The notes beneath the pieces were generated by a model, which saw only the letters and a program-made list of their open reading frames with translations, did not search any database and was not told the DNA's origin. DNA of 47,364 nucleotides. It comes from an uncultured Oscillospiraceae bacterium (GTDB lineage: Bacteria; Bacillota; Clostridia; Oscillospirales; Oscillospiraceae). Position 1 is the stretch's first letter; each line of letters opens with the position of its first letter. This document shows, in pieces, positions 14,453-22,252 of this stretch. The stretch spans positions 1 to 47,364 of the forward strand of contig CAJUEG010000013.1 of the NCBI GenBank assembly GCA_910584835.1, in the 5' to 3' direction. The translations under genes and the position numbers were made by a program.

Positions 14453-16198
14453 CTACATCACAATAATCTCGCCGCACACCATTTTGACCACACACTGCCG
14501 CTCCTCGTGCCGCAGGCGGATCATCTCGTCATCTATGGAAATCTCGGTGCCGGCATAGGCTACGCTGCACTCCAGCCGGCCCTCGTCCCGGTCCTCCAGT
14601 TCCTCCTGGATGTCCAGAAGGTCCTCCTCAAGCTGCTGAAGCCGCAGCTCTGCGGTGTTCAGCTTTACCCGTACCTTGCTGACCAGGCTGGACTTCACCG
14701 GGCTGTCCAGCTGGCACTCCAGCTTCTCCAGCTCCATCTCCAGGTTTTTGAGCTCCCGCTGTACCTGCTCCCGCTCAAAGTTGGTGCAGGGCAGCCCGCC
14801 CAGGGCGATGGAGGTCCGGCACTCCGACTTGGAACCCACAGTGGTGGCGCTCACTCTTTTGGCCGCCCAGATCCGCCCGCCCATGATGGTGCCGCGGCCG
14901 GAGCGGACCAAAACCTCGCCGTCGCAGTAGATGTTGCCGTTGATGATGGCATCGGTCTGAAGGTTTTCCCGGACATAGATGGTTGCGTTCTCAATGTACT
15001 TGGAGAAGATGCACCGCTGAGCCCGGACAGTGGTGGTGCCGTCCCCTAAAATGCCCTTGACCACGGTGAGGTCGCCGCCGGCCTCCACGGTGCTGCCCGC
15101 TTCGATGACGCCGCCCACCCAGACGCTGCCCATAGCTCGGACCGTGAAGCCGGTGAGCACGTCGCCCTTAATATTTACATCCCCCAGGAATTTGATGTTG
15201 CCGGTGGAAAAATCAACGTCTCCGTCGATATCCAGCACCGGCTTCACCTGGAAGCTGCGGCCGGTGAACTCCACATGGCCGGATACGGAGGCCACCAGCG
15301 CGTCCTCATCCTCACTGATCTCAGTGTTGCGCCCTTTGGGAAGGGGGACGGACTTGCCGCTTTTGGCGGGGATATCCTGGCCGAGCACGGTGCAGCCAGG
15401 TTCGCCCTCCGTTGGACGGATCAGGCGGCAGATTTCCTGTCCTTCCTTTACGTTGTGGATCAGATTTAGAGCGGTGTAGTCCACCTGGTCAAATTCGTCC
15501 ACCTGCAGCACCCGTTCCACCACGCGAGGGAAGTAATCCACAATATTGCCGTTTTTTCCGTCAAAAGCAGGTTTGCCCTGGGCGATCAAAAACAGATTGA
15601 AATACCGGTTTTCATCGTGGGACAGCCGGTCCACCAGGCGCTGGTTTACGCCGTAGGTGATGTTCTGCTCCTCCATACCCTGAAGAAAGATATTGCGGGA
15701 CAGTTCCTTTCCCTGTTCGGTGGGGGGGAGGACCAATGCCCAGGCGTACAGCTTGTCGGAGGAGATGAAGAACCAAGGGAAGGCGTCCAGCCCTGTTGGC
15801 GTGGTGTCTTCCTCGCTCTCCTCTTCTCCTTTTTTGTCCTTTTTCTTTTTGTTTCCGGCACTTTTAATGGACTTGAGCCGAAAATTGCACACGTTCTTCA
15901 GCGCGGCTTCCAACCGTGGCTTCTCTTTTCGAATCAGCTCCTCCGGGAGAACTCCATCCTCGTCCATGCACAGCCAGGGTGCGGGCAGCCAGCCCTTCTC
16001 CCTGCGCCGCTGGTTGTAGAGCTGATGCAGGGGATGTTCACCCGCCAATTTGATGATGGACGGGTCCTCCTGGGCGAAAGCCGGGATCTCCGAAGAGGTC
16101 TGCTCCTGCTGCTCGACCTGGGGGCGGGGCGGCTCCTCTTCCGGTTTCTGCGGCTGCTGGCCGAACAGAATGGACGCGATCTTTTCCTTGATCGACAT
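14453..16198 (-). CDS. FapA/DUF342 family protein
   Basis: 581 residues from ATG at 16198 (GGGAGG nine bases upstream). N-terminal Pro/Gln/Glu-rich segment, a helical region with a Lys/Glu-rich insert (about 120-140), then the DUF342 beta-helix: repeated turns such as VSGHVEFTGRSFQV, DIDGDVDFSTGNIKFLGDVN, IKGDVLTGFTVRAMGSV, VWVGGVIEAGSTVEAGGDL and NGNIYCDGEVLVRSGRG. A long C-terminal coiled coil (EREQVQRELKNLEMELEKLE and following) and a small beta domain close it. FapA proteins form right-handed beta-helical, polymer-like structures; some are tied to chemotaxis or flagellar functions. No flagellar genes are in view. It sits beside a CheY-like receiver. Confidence 0.85.
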   Translation of the reverse strand: MSIKEKIASILFGQQPQKPEEEPPRPQVEQQEQTSSEIPAFAQEDPSIIKLAGEHPLHQLYNQRRREKGWLPAPWLCMDEDGVLPEELIRKEKPRLEAALKNVCNFRLKSIKSAGNKKKKDKKGEEESEEDTTPTGLDAFPWFFISSDKLYAWALVLPPTEQGKELSRNIFLQGMEEQNITYGVNQRLVDRLSHDENRYFNLFLIAQGKPAFDGKNGNIVDYFPRVVERVLQVDEFDQVDYTALNLIHNVKEGQEICRLIRPTEGEPGCTVLGQDIPAKSGKSVPLPKGRNTEISEDEDALVASVSGHVEFTGRSFQVKPVLDIDGDVDFSTGNIKFLGDVNIKGDVLTGFTVRAMGSVWVGGVIEAGSTVEAGGDLTVVKGILGDGTTTVRAQRCIFSKYIENATIYVRENLQTDAIINGNIYCDGEVLVRSGRGTIMGGRIWAAKRVSATTVGSKSECRTSIALGGLPCTNFEREQVQRELKNLEMELEKLECQLDSPVKSSLVSKVRVKLNTAELRLQQLEEDLLDIQEELEDRDEGRLECSVAYAGTEISIDDEMIRLRHEERQCVVKMVCGEIIVM

Positions 16199-16222
16199 GG
16201 CATGATGCCTCCCTTCCACATG

Positions 16223-16270
16223 GTGGTACATAGTACCACTTATTATAACAGGGCGGAGGTTCTTTAGCAA
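16223..16270 (-). promoter_or_regulatory. FapA promoter with a 17-bp dyad
   Basis: Minus strand: TTGCTA, 17-bp spacer, TATAAT (16242-16270). Directly downstream, at 16223-16239, is a perfect dyad GTGGTAC-ata-GTACCAC at the expected transcript start. It is a good candidate operator, or a 5' hairpin in the mRNA. Confidence 0.6.
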
Positions 16271-16422
16271 GAAAAAGTTGCGGCAATGGCATGGGAATGG
16301 CCGGAAAATTTTAAGGCGCCGCACTGCCAGCCGAAACCGTGGCTGGCAATGACGGCGGACAGCCTTCCCGACATCTCCGGGGGACGAAGAATGAAGCTCC
16401 GGGCCGGAGCGCAAAGCAGTTA

Positions 16423-16450
16423 TTGACATATGTCGAAAATACGGTATAAT
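16423..16450 (+). promoter_or_regulatory. Near-consensus promoter with operator-like palindrome
   Basis: TTGACA, 16-bp spacer, TATAAT, 35 bp before the DUF134-NifX start. The -35 box is part of a perfect palindrome GACATATGTC (16425-16434), a likely operator. Binding by the gene's own DUF134 domain is an attractive but untested possibility. Confidence 0.75.
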
Positions 16451-16484
16451 GAAACTGTATTTTGCGCGGGGGAGGGAACGCCTT

Positions 16485-17288
16485 GTGCCGAGGCCGAAAA
16501 AATGCCGGAAAGTGTGCCACTTTCCCGGTACGCTGGAATTTGTCCCGGCCTACGTCCGGCCCCAGGGCCTGCCGGTGGTGCTGACGGTGGACGAGTATGA
16601 GGCCGTCCGGCTCATTGACAAGGAGGGCCTCTCCCAGGAGCAGTGCGCCGCGCGGATGGGGGTGGGCCGGACCACCGTGCAGCAGATTTACGCCGCGGCC
16701 CGGGAAAAGCTGGCCCGCTTTCTGGTGGACGGACTTCCTCTGCGGGTGGAGGGCGGCGATTTCACCTTGTGCGGCGGCGGAGAGAAAGGCTGTTCCGGCT
16801 GCTTCAAGCGGCGCTACTACGAGAAATATGCCAAATCGAAAGGAGAACACATCATGCGCATTGCGGTAACCTATGAAGACGGTCAGATTTTTCAGCACTT
16901 TGGACACACCCGGCAGTTTAAGGTGTACGATGCGGAGGAGGGGAAGATTACCTCGTCTCAGATTGTGGATGCCGGCGGCAGCGGCCACGGGGCTTTGGCA
17001 GGGGTGCTGAGCGCCCTGGGCGCCGACGTCCTGATCTGCGGAGGAATCGGCGGCGGCGCGCAGGCGGCGCTGGAAGCGGCCGGGATCCGGCTGTATGGCG
17101 GCGTGTCCGGCGGGGCGGACGAGGCGGCCGCCGCCCTGCTGTCCGGCGCGCTGCGGTACGATCCCCAGGCCGGGTGCAGCCACCACGGGGAGCACGGCCA
17201 CGGTGAGGGGTGCGGCAGCCATGGCTGCGGCGGGGAACACCACCAGGGCGGCGAGTGCGGCCATGGCTGCGGCGGAGAGCGCCGCTGA
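16485..17288 (+). CDS. DUF134 DNA-binding domain fused to NifX/NifB-like cluster-binding domain
   Basis: 267 residues from GTG at 16485 (GGAGGG eight bases upstream); this gives the V/M-PRPKKCRKV opening typical of DUF134 (UPF0251). Residues 1-110 are DUF134, with the sigma-like helix-turn-helix LTVDEYEAVRLIDKEGLSQE and CAARMGVGRTTVQQIYAAAR and a Cys cluster near 110. From about 124 (MRIAVTYEDGQIFQHFGHTR) a dinitrogenase iron-molybdenum cofactor-binding fold follows, with GGSGHGALAGVLSALGADVL and ICGGIGGGAQAALEAAGI. The last 40 residues are almost only His, Cys, Gly and Glu, a metal-binding tail. No nitrogenase genes are in view, so it is probably a metal or Fe-S responsive regulator. Strong own promoter. 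Confidence 0.88.
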   Translation: MPRPKKCRKVCHFPGTLEFVPAYVRPQGLPVVLTVDEYEAVRLIDKEGLSQEQCAARMGVGRTTVQQIYAAAREKLARFLVDGLPLRVEGGDFTLCGGGEKGCSGCFKRRYYEKYAKSKGEHIMRIAVTYEDGQIFQHFGHTRQFKVYDAEEGKITSSQIVDAGGSGHGALAGVLSALGADVLICGGIGGGAQAALEAAGIRLYGGVSGGADEAAAALLSGALRYDPQAGCSHHGEHGHGEGCGSHGCGGEHHQGGECGHGCGGERR

Positions 17289-17336
17289 CCGCCGTTTAAC
17301 GGTAAGACCTGCGCAGGACAAAAGAAAGCCATCGGT

Positions 17337-17372
17337 CAAGGCTCCCAGGCGCGTTTGCGCCTGGGAGCCTTG
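17337..17372 (+). terminator. Intrinsic terminator
   Basis: A perfect 16-bp stem, CAAGGCTCCCAGGCGC / GCGCCTGGGAGCCTTG, between the DUF134-NifX gene and the convergent membrane-protein gene; the T-run (CCTTTTTG) comes 10 bases later. Confidence 0.75.
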
Positions 17373-17409
17373 ACATAATGCCTTTTTGCCTATTCAGGCG
17401 GAGACGGCT

Positions 17410-18777
17410 TCAGCCCAGCAGGGCGTCCAGCGCCTCGGGCTGCGCGGCCCGGGCGGGCAGCACGGTGAGCGGCTCCAGCAGGGACTGTCCCGGCAGGTCT
17501 GTCTCCATGTCGTCCAGAGCGGACCAGCTCCCCGCGTCCAGCGCGGCCAGCGCGGGATAATCCGCCCAGCGGGCGGGGGCGGTTCCGTCCACCTTGTCGG
17601 CGTACCGCGCCAGAAAACCGCCGGGGTCCTCCACCAGGAACAGGGCGCTGTCCCCCATGGCCAGGTCGGTGAGCAGCAGGGTGGCCCCGGCGGTCTGGAG
17701 GTCGGCGTCGCCGGGGGCGCCGTCAAACACCACGGTATAGTCGTTCACCTGGACAAGGGCCGCGCCGTCCCCGTTCAGGTCGCCCACCAGCCCGGCCAGG
17801 GAGCGCTCCAGCGCCCCGCGCACACCGTCGGGCAGGGGCTGGGCGTGGACCACGGCGATCTGGAGGTCGGGCTCCCGGGCGTCCAGCAGCAGCCGTCCGC
17901 CCCACAGCAGAAGCCCGGCGCACGCCGTCAGGATGACAACCGCCGGCCAGCGCCGCCGCCACCAGATTTCCCCCCGCTGGGCTGGGGTCAGCCCGTCGCC
18001 GGCGGGGGCGGGATCAGGCCCCTGGACGTCCCAGCCGGACAGGTCGAAGACGGCCTCCAGCCCGGGCAGGACCAGCTGGGCGGTGAGCAGCGCGGCGGGC
18101 CAGAAACCGGCCGCCAGGGCGAGGGGGACGCTCACCGGGAAGAGCGCCGCCCCCAGCGCGAACCAGGCCAGCCCGGCCAGCGCGGCGGCGCAGATACGCC
18201 ACGGCGCGGCCAGGATCAGCGCGGCCAGGTGCCGGGGTGCGGGCCGCCCTCCCTCCCCGGCGCACAGGGCGGGGAAGAGCACCGCCGCCGCCAGGGACAG
18301 CAGAAGAAAATCGGCGCACAGCACCGCCCACACCGGCAGTGGGGGACGGCCCCCGCCGCCCAGCAGCTGGGCGAGAAGGGCCCCGACCTGCAAAAATCCC
18401 CCGGCCAAAAGGCCCAGGACAGCCCCGGCCAGCGCGGCAGGGACGGGGGCCTTCCGGACGGCCTGCCGCCAGCGGGCAAACCACCCCCGAGTCCCGCATC
18501 GGAACGCCTGGAGGGCCAGGGAGAGCATGGGAGCCCAGAACACCCCCGCCAGCGCCCCCCCGGCCGCCCCGGCCAGCAGGGTGATCCACAGGCTTTCGTA
18601 CATCAGACCCAGGCTCACCCCAAGGGCCAGGGGAAGAAAGCCGGCGAAGGTGAGCGCGTTGCCCCCCAGAAGTCCGCCCAGGTTGTCCCAGAGGGTTTGG
18701 AGCCAGAGGCCGGGGCCTGAGCGGGGCGGGGGATTCCGCCCGCCGTCCATAAAACGGTTTAGTCCGAATAAGTCCAT
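17410..18777 (-). CDS. Polytopic membrane protein of the YesMN operon
   Basis: 455 residues, ATG one base after the yesN-type stop. The first 265 residues contain about six to eight membrane helices (for example FAGFLPLALGVSLGLMY, AALAGAVLGLLAGGFLQVGA, VLCADFLLLSLAAAVLFPAL, WFALGAALFPVSVPLALAAG). Position and topology recall YesL (DUF624), but I cannot confirm homology and it is twice as long. A further helix at about 281-302 (VVILTACAGLLLWGGRLLL) is followed by about 150 soluble residues, probably outside, with DLNGDGAALVQVND and a repeated Leu/Asp-rich pattern. It may sense or present a ligand to the kinase encoded two genes upstream. Function unknown. Confidence 0.7.
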   Translation of the reverse strand: MDLFGLNRFMDGGRNPPPRSGPGLWLQTLWDNLGGLLGGNALTFAGFLPLALGVSLGLMYESLWITLLAGAAGGALAGVFWAPMLSLALQAFRCGTRGWFARWRQAVRKAPVPAALAGAVLGLLAGGFLQVGALLAQLLGGGGRPPLPVWAVLCADFLLLSLAAAVLFPALCAGEGGRPAPRHLAALILAAPWRICAAALAGLAWFALGAALFPVSVPLALAAGFWPAALLTAQLVLPGLEAVFDLSGWDVQGPDPAPAGDGLTPAQRGEIWWRRRWPAVVILTACAGLLLWGGRLLLDAREPDLQIAVVHAQPLPDGVRGALERSLAGLVGDLNGDGAALVQVNDYTVVFDGAPGDADLQTAGATLLLTDLAMGDSALFLVEDPGGFLARYADKVDGTAPARWADYPALAALDAGSWSALDDMETDLPGQSLLEPLTVLPARAAQPEALDALLG

Positions 18778-18778
18778 G

Positions 18779-20035
18779 TCAGCCGCCTTTCACACGCTGC
18801 ATATATTCCCGGGGACTGATCCCCTCCACCTTTTTGAACACCTTGCTGAAATAAAACGCGCTGTCGAAGCCCACCCGCTCACTGATCTCGTAGATCTTCA
18901 GGTCGGTGGAGGCCATCAGGTCCTTGGCCGCGTTAACCCGGGTGGCGGTGACGAACTCCACGAAGCCGCTCTCCCCCCACTGGGCAAAAAGCTGGCTGAG
19001 GTAGTTGGGGCTGAAATTGAAGGCGGACGCCACCTCGTTCAGGCTCAGCCGCCTGCCCAGGTTTTGGCGGATGTACTCCTGCACCTGCACCACCTGCTGG
19101 GCGTGGTAGTCCAGGGACTGGGGGCGGCAGAACACGATGGGGGTTTTGGCGCTGAGCAGGGACAGGGTGGAGAAGGCGGCCCGGTGGCTTTCGCACACCT
19201 CCAGGATGTCCTCCACCGTCCGGCCCACCGCCCACCACACCGGGGTGCCGAAGTAGCCCTGGAGCACCTCCCCCGCCTTTTCCAGCACGGCGGAAACGCG
19301 CTGCTCCCACCCGTCCAGCTCGGCCAGCGGGAAGAGGACGGAGAAGTGGCGCAGGTCCATCCCCGTCACCGTGCAGGGCATGTATTTGGGCAGGGTGCTG
19401 GCCGCCATGTTGGTGATGCCGGCGCTGAGGGTGGCCAGCCGCTTGGTGTCCAGGGTGCGGTTTTGCAGGACTCCCAGCGCCACTACGTAGTGGGGGGAAT
19501 CGAAGCGCAGCCCGAAGTCGCCGCACAGGCGGCGGAATTCCTCCTGGTCGTCGAACAGCCCGCCGTAGAGCTGGAGGAAGAACCGCTCCCGGTACTGGCT
19601 CAGGCCGCTGGCGGGGGACAGGGCGGCGCTGCCCGGCGCCCGCAGGGCCCGCTCCCGCTGGATGCGGTGCTCCGCCCGGCGCAGGGCGTTCTCCAGGTTC
19701 TGGGGGGTGAGGTCCAGCTTGACCAGGTACTCCAGCACCCCCAGGTTGATGGACTGCTTCACGTAGTCAAATTCCTCATAGCTGGTGAGCATGATGAACA
19801 CGGGCAGGCCCAGGTCCAGCTCCTGGCACTTTTTCGCCAGGGCCAGCCCGCCCATCACCGGCATTTTGATGTCGCACAGCACCAGGTCGGGGCGCAGCTC
19901 CCGCACCTGTTCCAGCGCCTCCTTCCCGTTGCGGGCCGTCCCGGCGATCTCCCAGCCCAGCTTGTTCCAGTCCAGCATCCCCTGCAGTCCGATGAGGACC
20001 AGGGGCTCGTCATCCACCAGCAGTACCTTGAACAT
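18779..20035 (-). CDS. YesN-type response regulator, AraC family
   Basis: 418 residues from ATG at 20035 (GGGG eight bases upstream). Receiver domain: acid pocket VDDEP (8-12), phospho-acceptor D55 (LCDIKMPVMGG), TSYEEFDYVKQSI and the Lys in YLVKLDLTP. A middle region of about 170 residues. C-terminal double AraC helix-turn-helix: RRLSLNEVASAFNFSPNYLS and KIYEISERVGFDSAFYFSKV, ending GISPREYMQRVKG. Paired with the YesM-type kinase just upstream; such pairs activate carbohydrate-uptake operons. The divergent transporter-glycosidase operon starting at 22253 is the obvious target, and a dyad at 22056-22090 a candidate site. Confidence 0.92.
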   Translation of the reverse strand: MFKVLLVDDEPLVLIGLQGMLDWNKLGWEIAGTARNGKEALEQVRELRPDLVLCDIKMPVMGGLALAKKCQELDLGLPVFIMLTSYEEFDYVKQSINLGVLEYLVKLDLTPQNLENALRRAEHRIQRERALRAPGSAALSPASGLSQYRERFFLQLYGGLFDDQEEFRRLCGDFGLRFDSPHYVVALGVLQNRTLDTKRLATLSAGITNMAASTLPKYMPCTVTGMDLRHFSVLFPLAELDGWEQRVSAVLEKAGEVLQGYFGTPVWWAVGRTVEDILEVCESHRAAFSTLSLLSAKTPIVFCRPQSLDYHAQQVVQVQEYIRQNLGRRLSLNEVASAFNFSPNYLSQLFAQWGESGFVEFVTATRVNAAKDLMASTDLKIYEISERVGFDSAFYFSKVFKKVEGISPREYMQRVKGG

Positions 20036-20070
20036 ATCCTCATCCCCAAACCAATTTTGATATTCCACAA

Positions 20071-20120
20071 ATGAAAAGCCGGCTTTTCATTTCCGCTCCG
20101 CAAAAGGCGGAGCGGAAATG
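20071..20120 (-). repeat. Two adjacent hairpins between kinase and regulator genes
   Basis: Positions 20071-20090 are a perfect 20-bp palindrome (ATGAAAAGCC / GGCTTTTCAT). Positions 20088-20120 form a 13-bp perfect stem (CATTTCCGCTCCG / CGGAGCGGAAATG) around a 7-nt loop; the two share 3 bases. They fill the 92-bp gap between the YesM and YesN start/stop. The transcript could protect or attenuate the regulator part of the mRNA. Confidence 0.7.
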
Positions 20121-20127
20121 CGCTCAT

Positions 20128-21939
20128 TCAGCCCTGGGGCCGCTCCGGCAGGCGCAGGGTGACGGCGGTGCCCTGTCCGGGCACGCTGCGCACATCCAGG
20201 CCGTAGTCCGGCCCGAAGCTGAGCTGGAGCAGCCGGTGGACGCTCCACAGCCCCACGTGGCGGAAGGGGCCGTCCTCGCCGCGGTCCCGACCGGGACCGG
20301 CCAGCAGCCGCCGGATCTGCTCCTCCTCCATACCCACGCCGTCGTCCGCCATGGAGATCAGCAGGTCGCCCGACGGCTGGTCCCGGTCTATGGTGACCCA
20401 CAGCTTGCCCACGCCGCCCTTGGGCTCAATGCCGTGGAAAATGGCGTTTTCCGCCAGGGGCTGGAGGGTGAAGCGGGGAATCAAATAATTGCGGTACGAC
20501 TCGTCCAGGGCCGGGGTCTCCAGGGAAATGGTTCCCCCATAGCGGTAGCGCTGTATGGTAAAATAGTCCTCCAGCAGGGCGAACTCCTCCTCCAGGGGGA
20601 CCAGCTTCTGGGTCCCCTTGGACACGCTTTTGAGCAGGCGGGAGAGGGCGGTGACCATCTCGGCCACGCCGGGGGCGTGCTGGATGGTGGCCATCCACTT
20701 GATGCTGTTCAGGGTGTTGTAGATAAAGTGGGGGCTGATCTGGCTTTGCAGCATCTGGTACTCCAGGGCCAGGCGCTGCTGCTCGTCCTCAATGCGCTTT
20801 TCCATCAGGGAGGACACGCCCCGGGACAGCTCGTTGATGCCCCGGCCCACGTCGCCCAGCTCGTGGTTCCACTCAATGGCGGGGTCCACGGAAAAGTCGC
20901 CCCGGCCCACCTTCCCCATCTGCCGCTGCAGGGCCACGATGGGGGCGGCCACCGTCCGGTGGAGCAGCGCCGACATGCCCAGGCCCATGACCAGCACCAG
21001 CGCCAGGCTCACCAGCGCGGGCCCGCCCAGCAGGGAGAGGGGGTGGGCCATGCGGTCATTGGGGATGACCTCCGCCAGGTAGAGCTGGTGGAGGCCCAGC
21101 GGGCAGGCCACAATGCTGCAGTCCACGCCGTCCAGCCGGGCGGAGTAGAGCAGGGTGTCCCGGCCAAGGGTGTCCTCCACGCCGGTCTCGGGGTCGGGGA
21201 GCCGGTCCGCGCCGCCCAGGCACACCAGCTGGTCGCCCTCCACCCGGTAGAGCTGCCCGCCCATGATCCAGCAAAGCCATGCCCCCTCCTCCAGGGTGAA
21301 GCCCCGCAGCGCGTCGGTGACCAGGGTGGGGGAGACGGACAGGTATACCCAGGCGGTGTGGCTGCGGTCGCTGCTGTACATGATGCTGGAGACGGGGATG
21401 CCCGCCAGGGTGATGCCCGGCTGGAGCAGGGGGTCGGGCATGATCTGCTCCCACTGGCTCACCGGGCTCTCCCCGGCCACGCCGGGCAGCCGGCCGATAT
21501 TATCCCGGTCCAGCAGCACCGACTGGCTGGCTGCCGTGCCCAGCATGATGAGCCGGGCGTTGCTGCCGTAGATGAGGAAGCGCTGGATGTAGGGGGCGGT
21601 GTGCATGGAGCTGAACTTGTTGGAGATGATGGGGTAGACGGTGTTGGTCAGGGTGCCGTTGGAGATGCTGGACAGCATGGCGGTGCGCACGGTGGAGTCC
21701 ACCCGGCACCAGCGGGACAGGTCGTCCACCTCCCGGATGTTCCGGCGGAGGATGGCGGCGGAGGTCTGAAGGGTGTACTCCGCCGACTGAATGACGGAAC
21801 GGCGCAGCTGGGCGGAGAGGGACAGGGTGCTGGTGATGAGGATGATTCCCGCCGTGAGCAGGGTGAACAGGACGGCCAGGGCCAGCACCCGGGCCTGTAT
21901 GCCGAACCGGACAGCGGGGGTTTTGTGCGTATGCGCCAT
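20128..21939 (-). CDS. YesM-type sensor histidine kinase
   Basis: 603 residues; AAGGAGG precedes ATG. Membrane helix 1 at about 19-40, an extracellular sensor of about 255 residues (dCache-like), helix 2 at about 298-322, a HAMP segment (HRTVAAPIVALQRQMGKVGR), then the HPK7-type dimerisation box with the phospho-histidine in QISPHFIYNTLNSIKWMA (around residue 400). ATPase: NAIFHGIEPKGG (N box), SMADDGVGMEEE (G1), and HVGLWSVHRLLQ, VPGQGTAVTLRLP. It likely senses a sugar or a loaded binding protein outside the cell and phosphorylates the YesN-type regulator encoded downstream. Confidence 0.92.
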   Translation of the reverse strand: MAHTHKTPAVRFGIQARVLALAVLFTLLTAGIILITSTLSLSAQLRRSVIQSAEYTLQTSAAILRRNIREVDDLSRWCRVDSTVRTAMLSSISNGTLTNTVYPIISNKFSSMHTAPYIQRFLIYGSNARLIMLGTAASQSVLLDRDNIGRLPGVAGESPVSQWEQIMPDPLLQPGITLAGIPVSSIMYSSDRSHTAWVYLSVSPTLVTDALRGFTLEEGAWLCWIMGGQLYRVEGDQLVCLGGADRLPDPETGVEDTLGRDTLLYSARLDGVDCSIVACPLGLHQLYLAEVIPNDRMAHPLSLLGGPALVSLALVLVMGLGMSALLHRTVAAPIVALQRQMGKVGRGDFSVDPAIEWNHELGDVGRGINELSRGVSSLMEKRIEDEQQRLALEYQMLQSQISPHFIYNTLNSIKWMATIQHAPGVAEMVTALSRLLKSVSKGTQKLVPLEEEFALLEDYFTIQRYRYGGTISLETPALDESYRNYLIPRFTLQPLAENAIFHGIEPKGGVGKLWVTIDRDQPSGDLLISMADDGVGMEEEQIRRLLAGPGRDRGEDGPFRHVGLWSVHRLLQLSFGPDYGLDVRSVPGQGTAVTLRLPERPQG

Positions 21940-22055
21940 ATCTCCGCCTCCTTATTGGGAATAAATCTATCATATCACCAAAAGAATCGGCGTGTCAAAT
22001 AACTGCCGCAAGGAATCTGTACAACCTGCACAAATCATTTCCGAGAAAAATGACA

Positions 22056-22090
22056 TGTTTTTTGAAAAATTACATCTTTTCCAAAAAACA
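22056..22090. promoter_or_regulatory. Long dyad upstream of the glycan operon (candidate YesN operator)
   Basis: TGTTTTTTGAAAA (22056-22068) is the inverse of TTTTCCAAAAAACA (22077-22090) except for one missing base, with an 8-bp spacer. It lies about 47 bp before the -35 of the transporter operon and about 117 bp from the kinase start, in an AT-rich island within GC-rich DNA: a suitable place for an activator. Confidence 0.5.
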
Positions 22091-22136
22091 CCGGAAAACT
22101 TAGAGAGATTTTACAGGCTGAGCGTCAAATTCTCCA

Positions 22137-22165
22137 TTCAGAACTGCTAAAAAACCCGCTACAAT
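22137..22165 (+). promoter_or_regulatory. Candidate promoter of the glycan transport and degradation operon
   Basis: TTCAGA, 17-bp spacer, TACAAT; weak -35, as expected for an activator-dependent promoter. The start codon is 88 bp downstream. Confidence 0.5.
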
Positions 22166-22252
22166 CATAATATCCGGTGGGCGATTCCACCAAAAGCCAG
22201 GTGGCCGCCCGCCGCGTCGGGACCGATCATCAAAATTTGAGGAGGAAGAAAC

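Noticed and set aside
16485..17288. Part of a nitrogen-fixation cluster
   Set aside because: The NifX-like domain is widespread in non-fixing anaerobes, and no nif genes are in the window.
20071..22002. 643-codon open frame on the plus strand opposite the YesM-type kinase
   Set aside because: Antisense shadow of a gene with complete kinase motifs; His/Gly/Gln-rich composition without structure.
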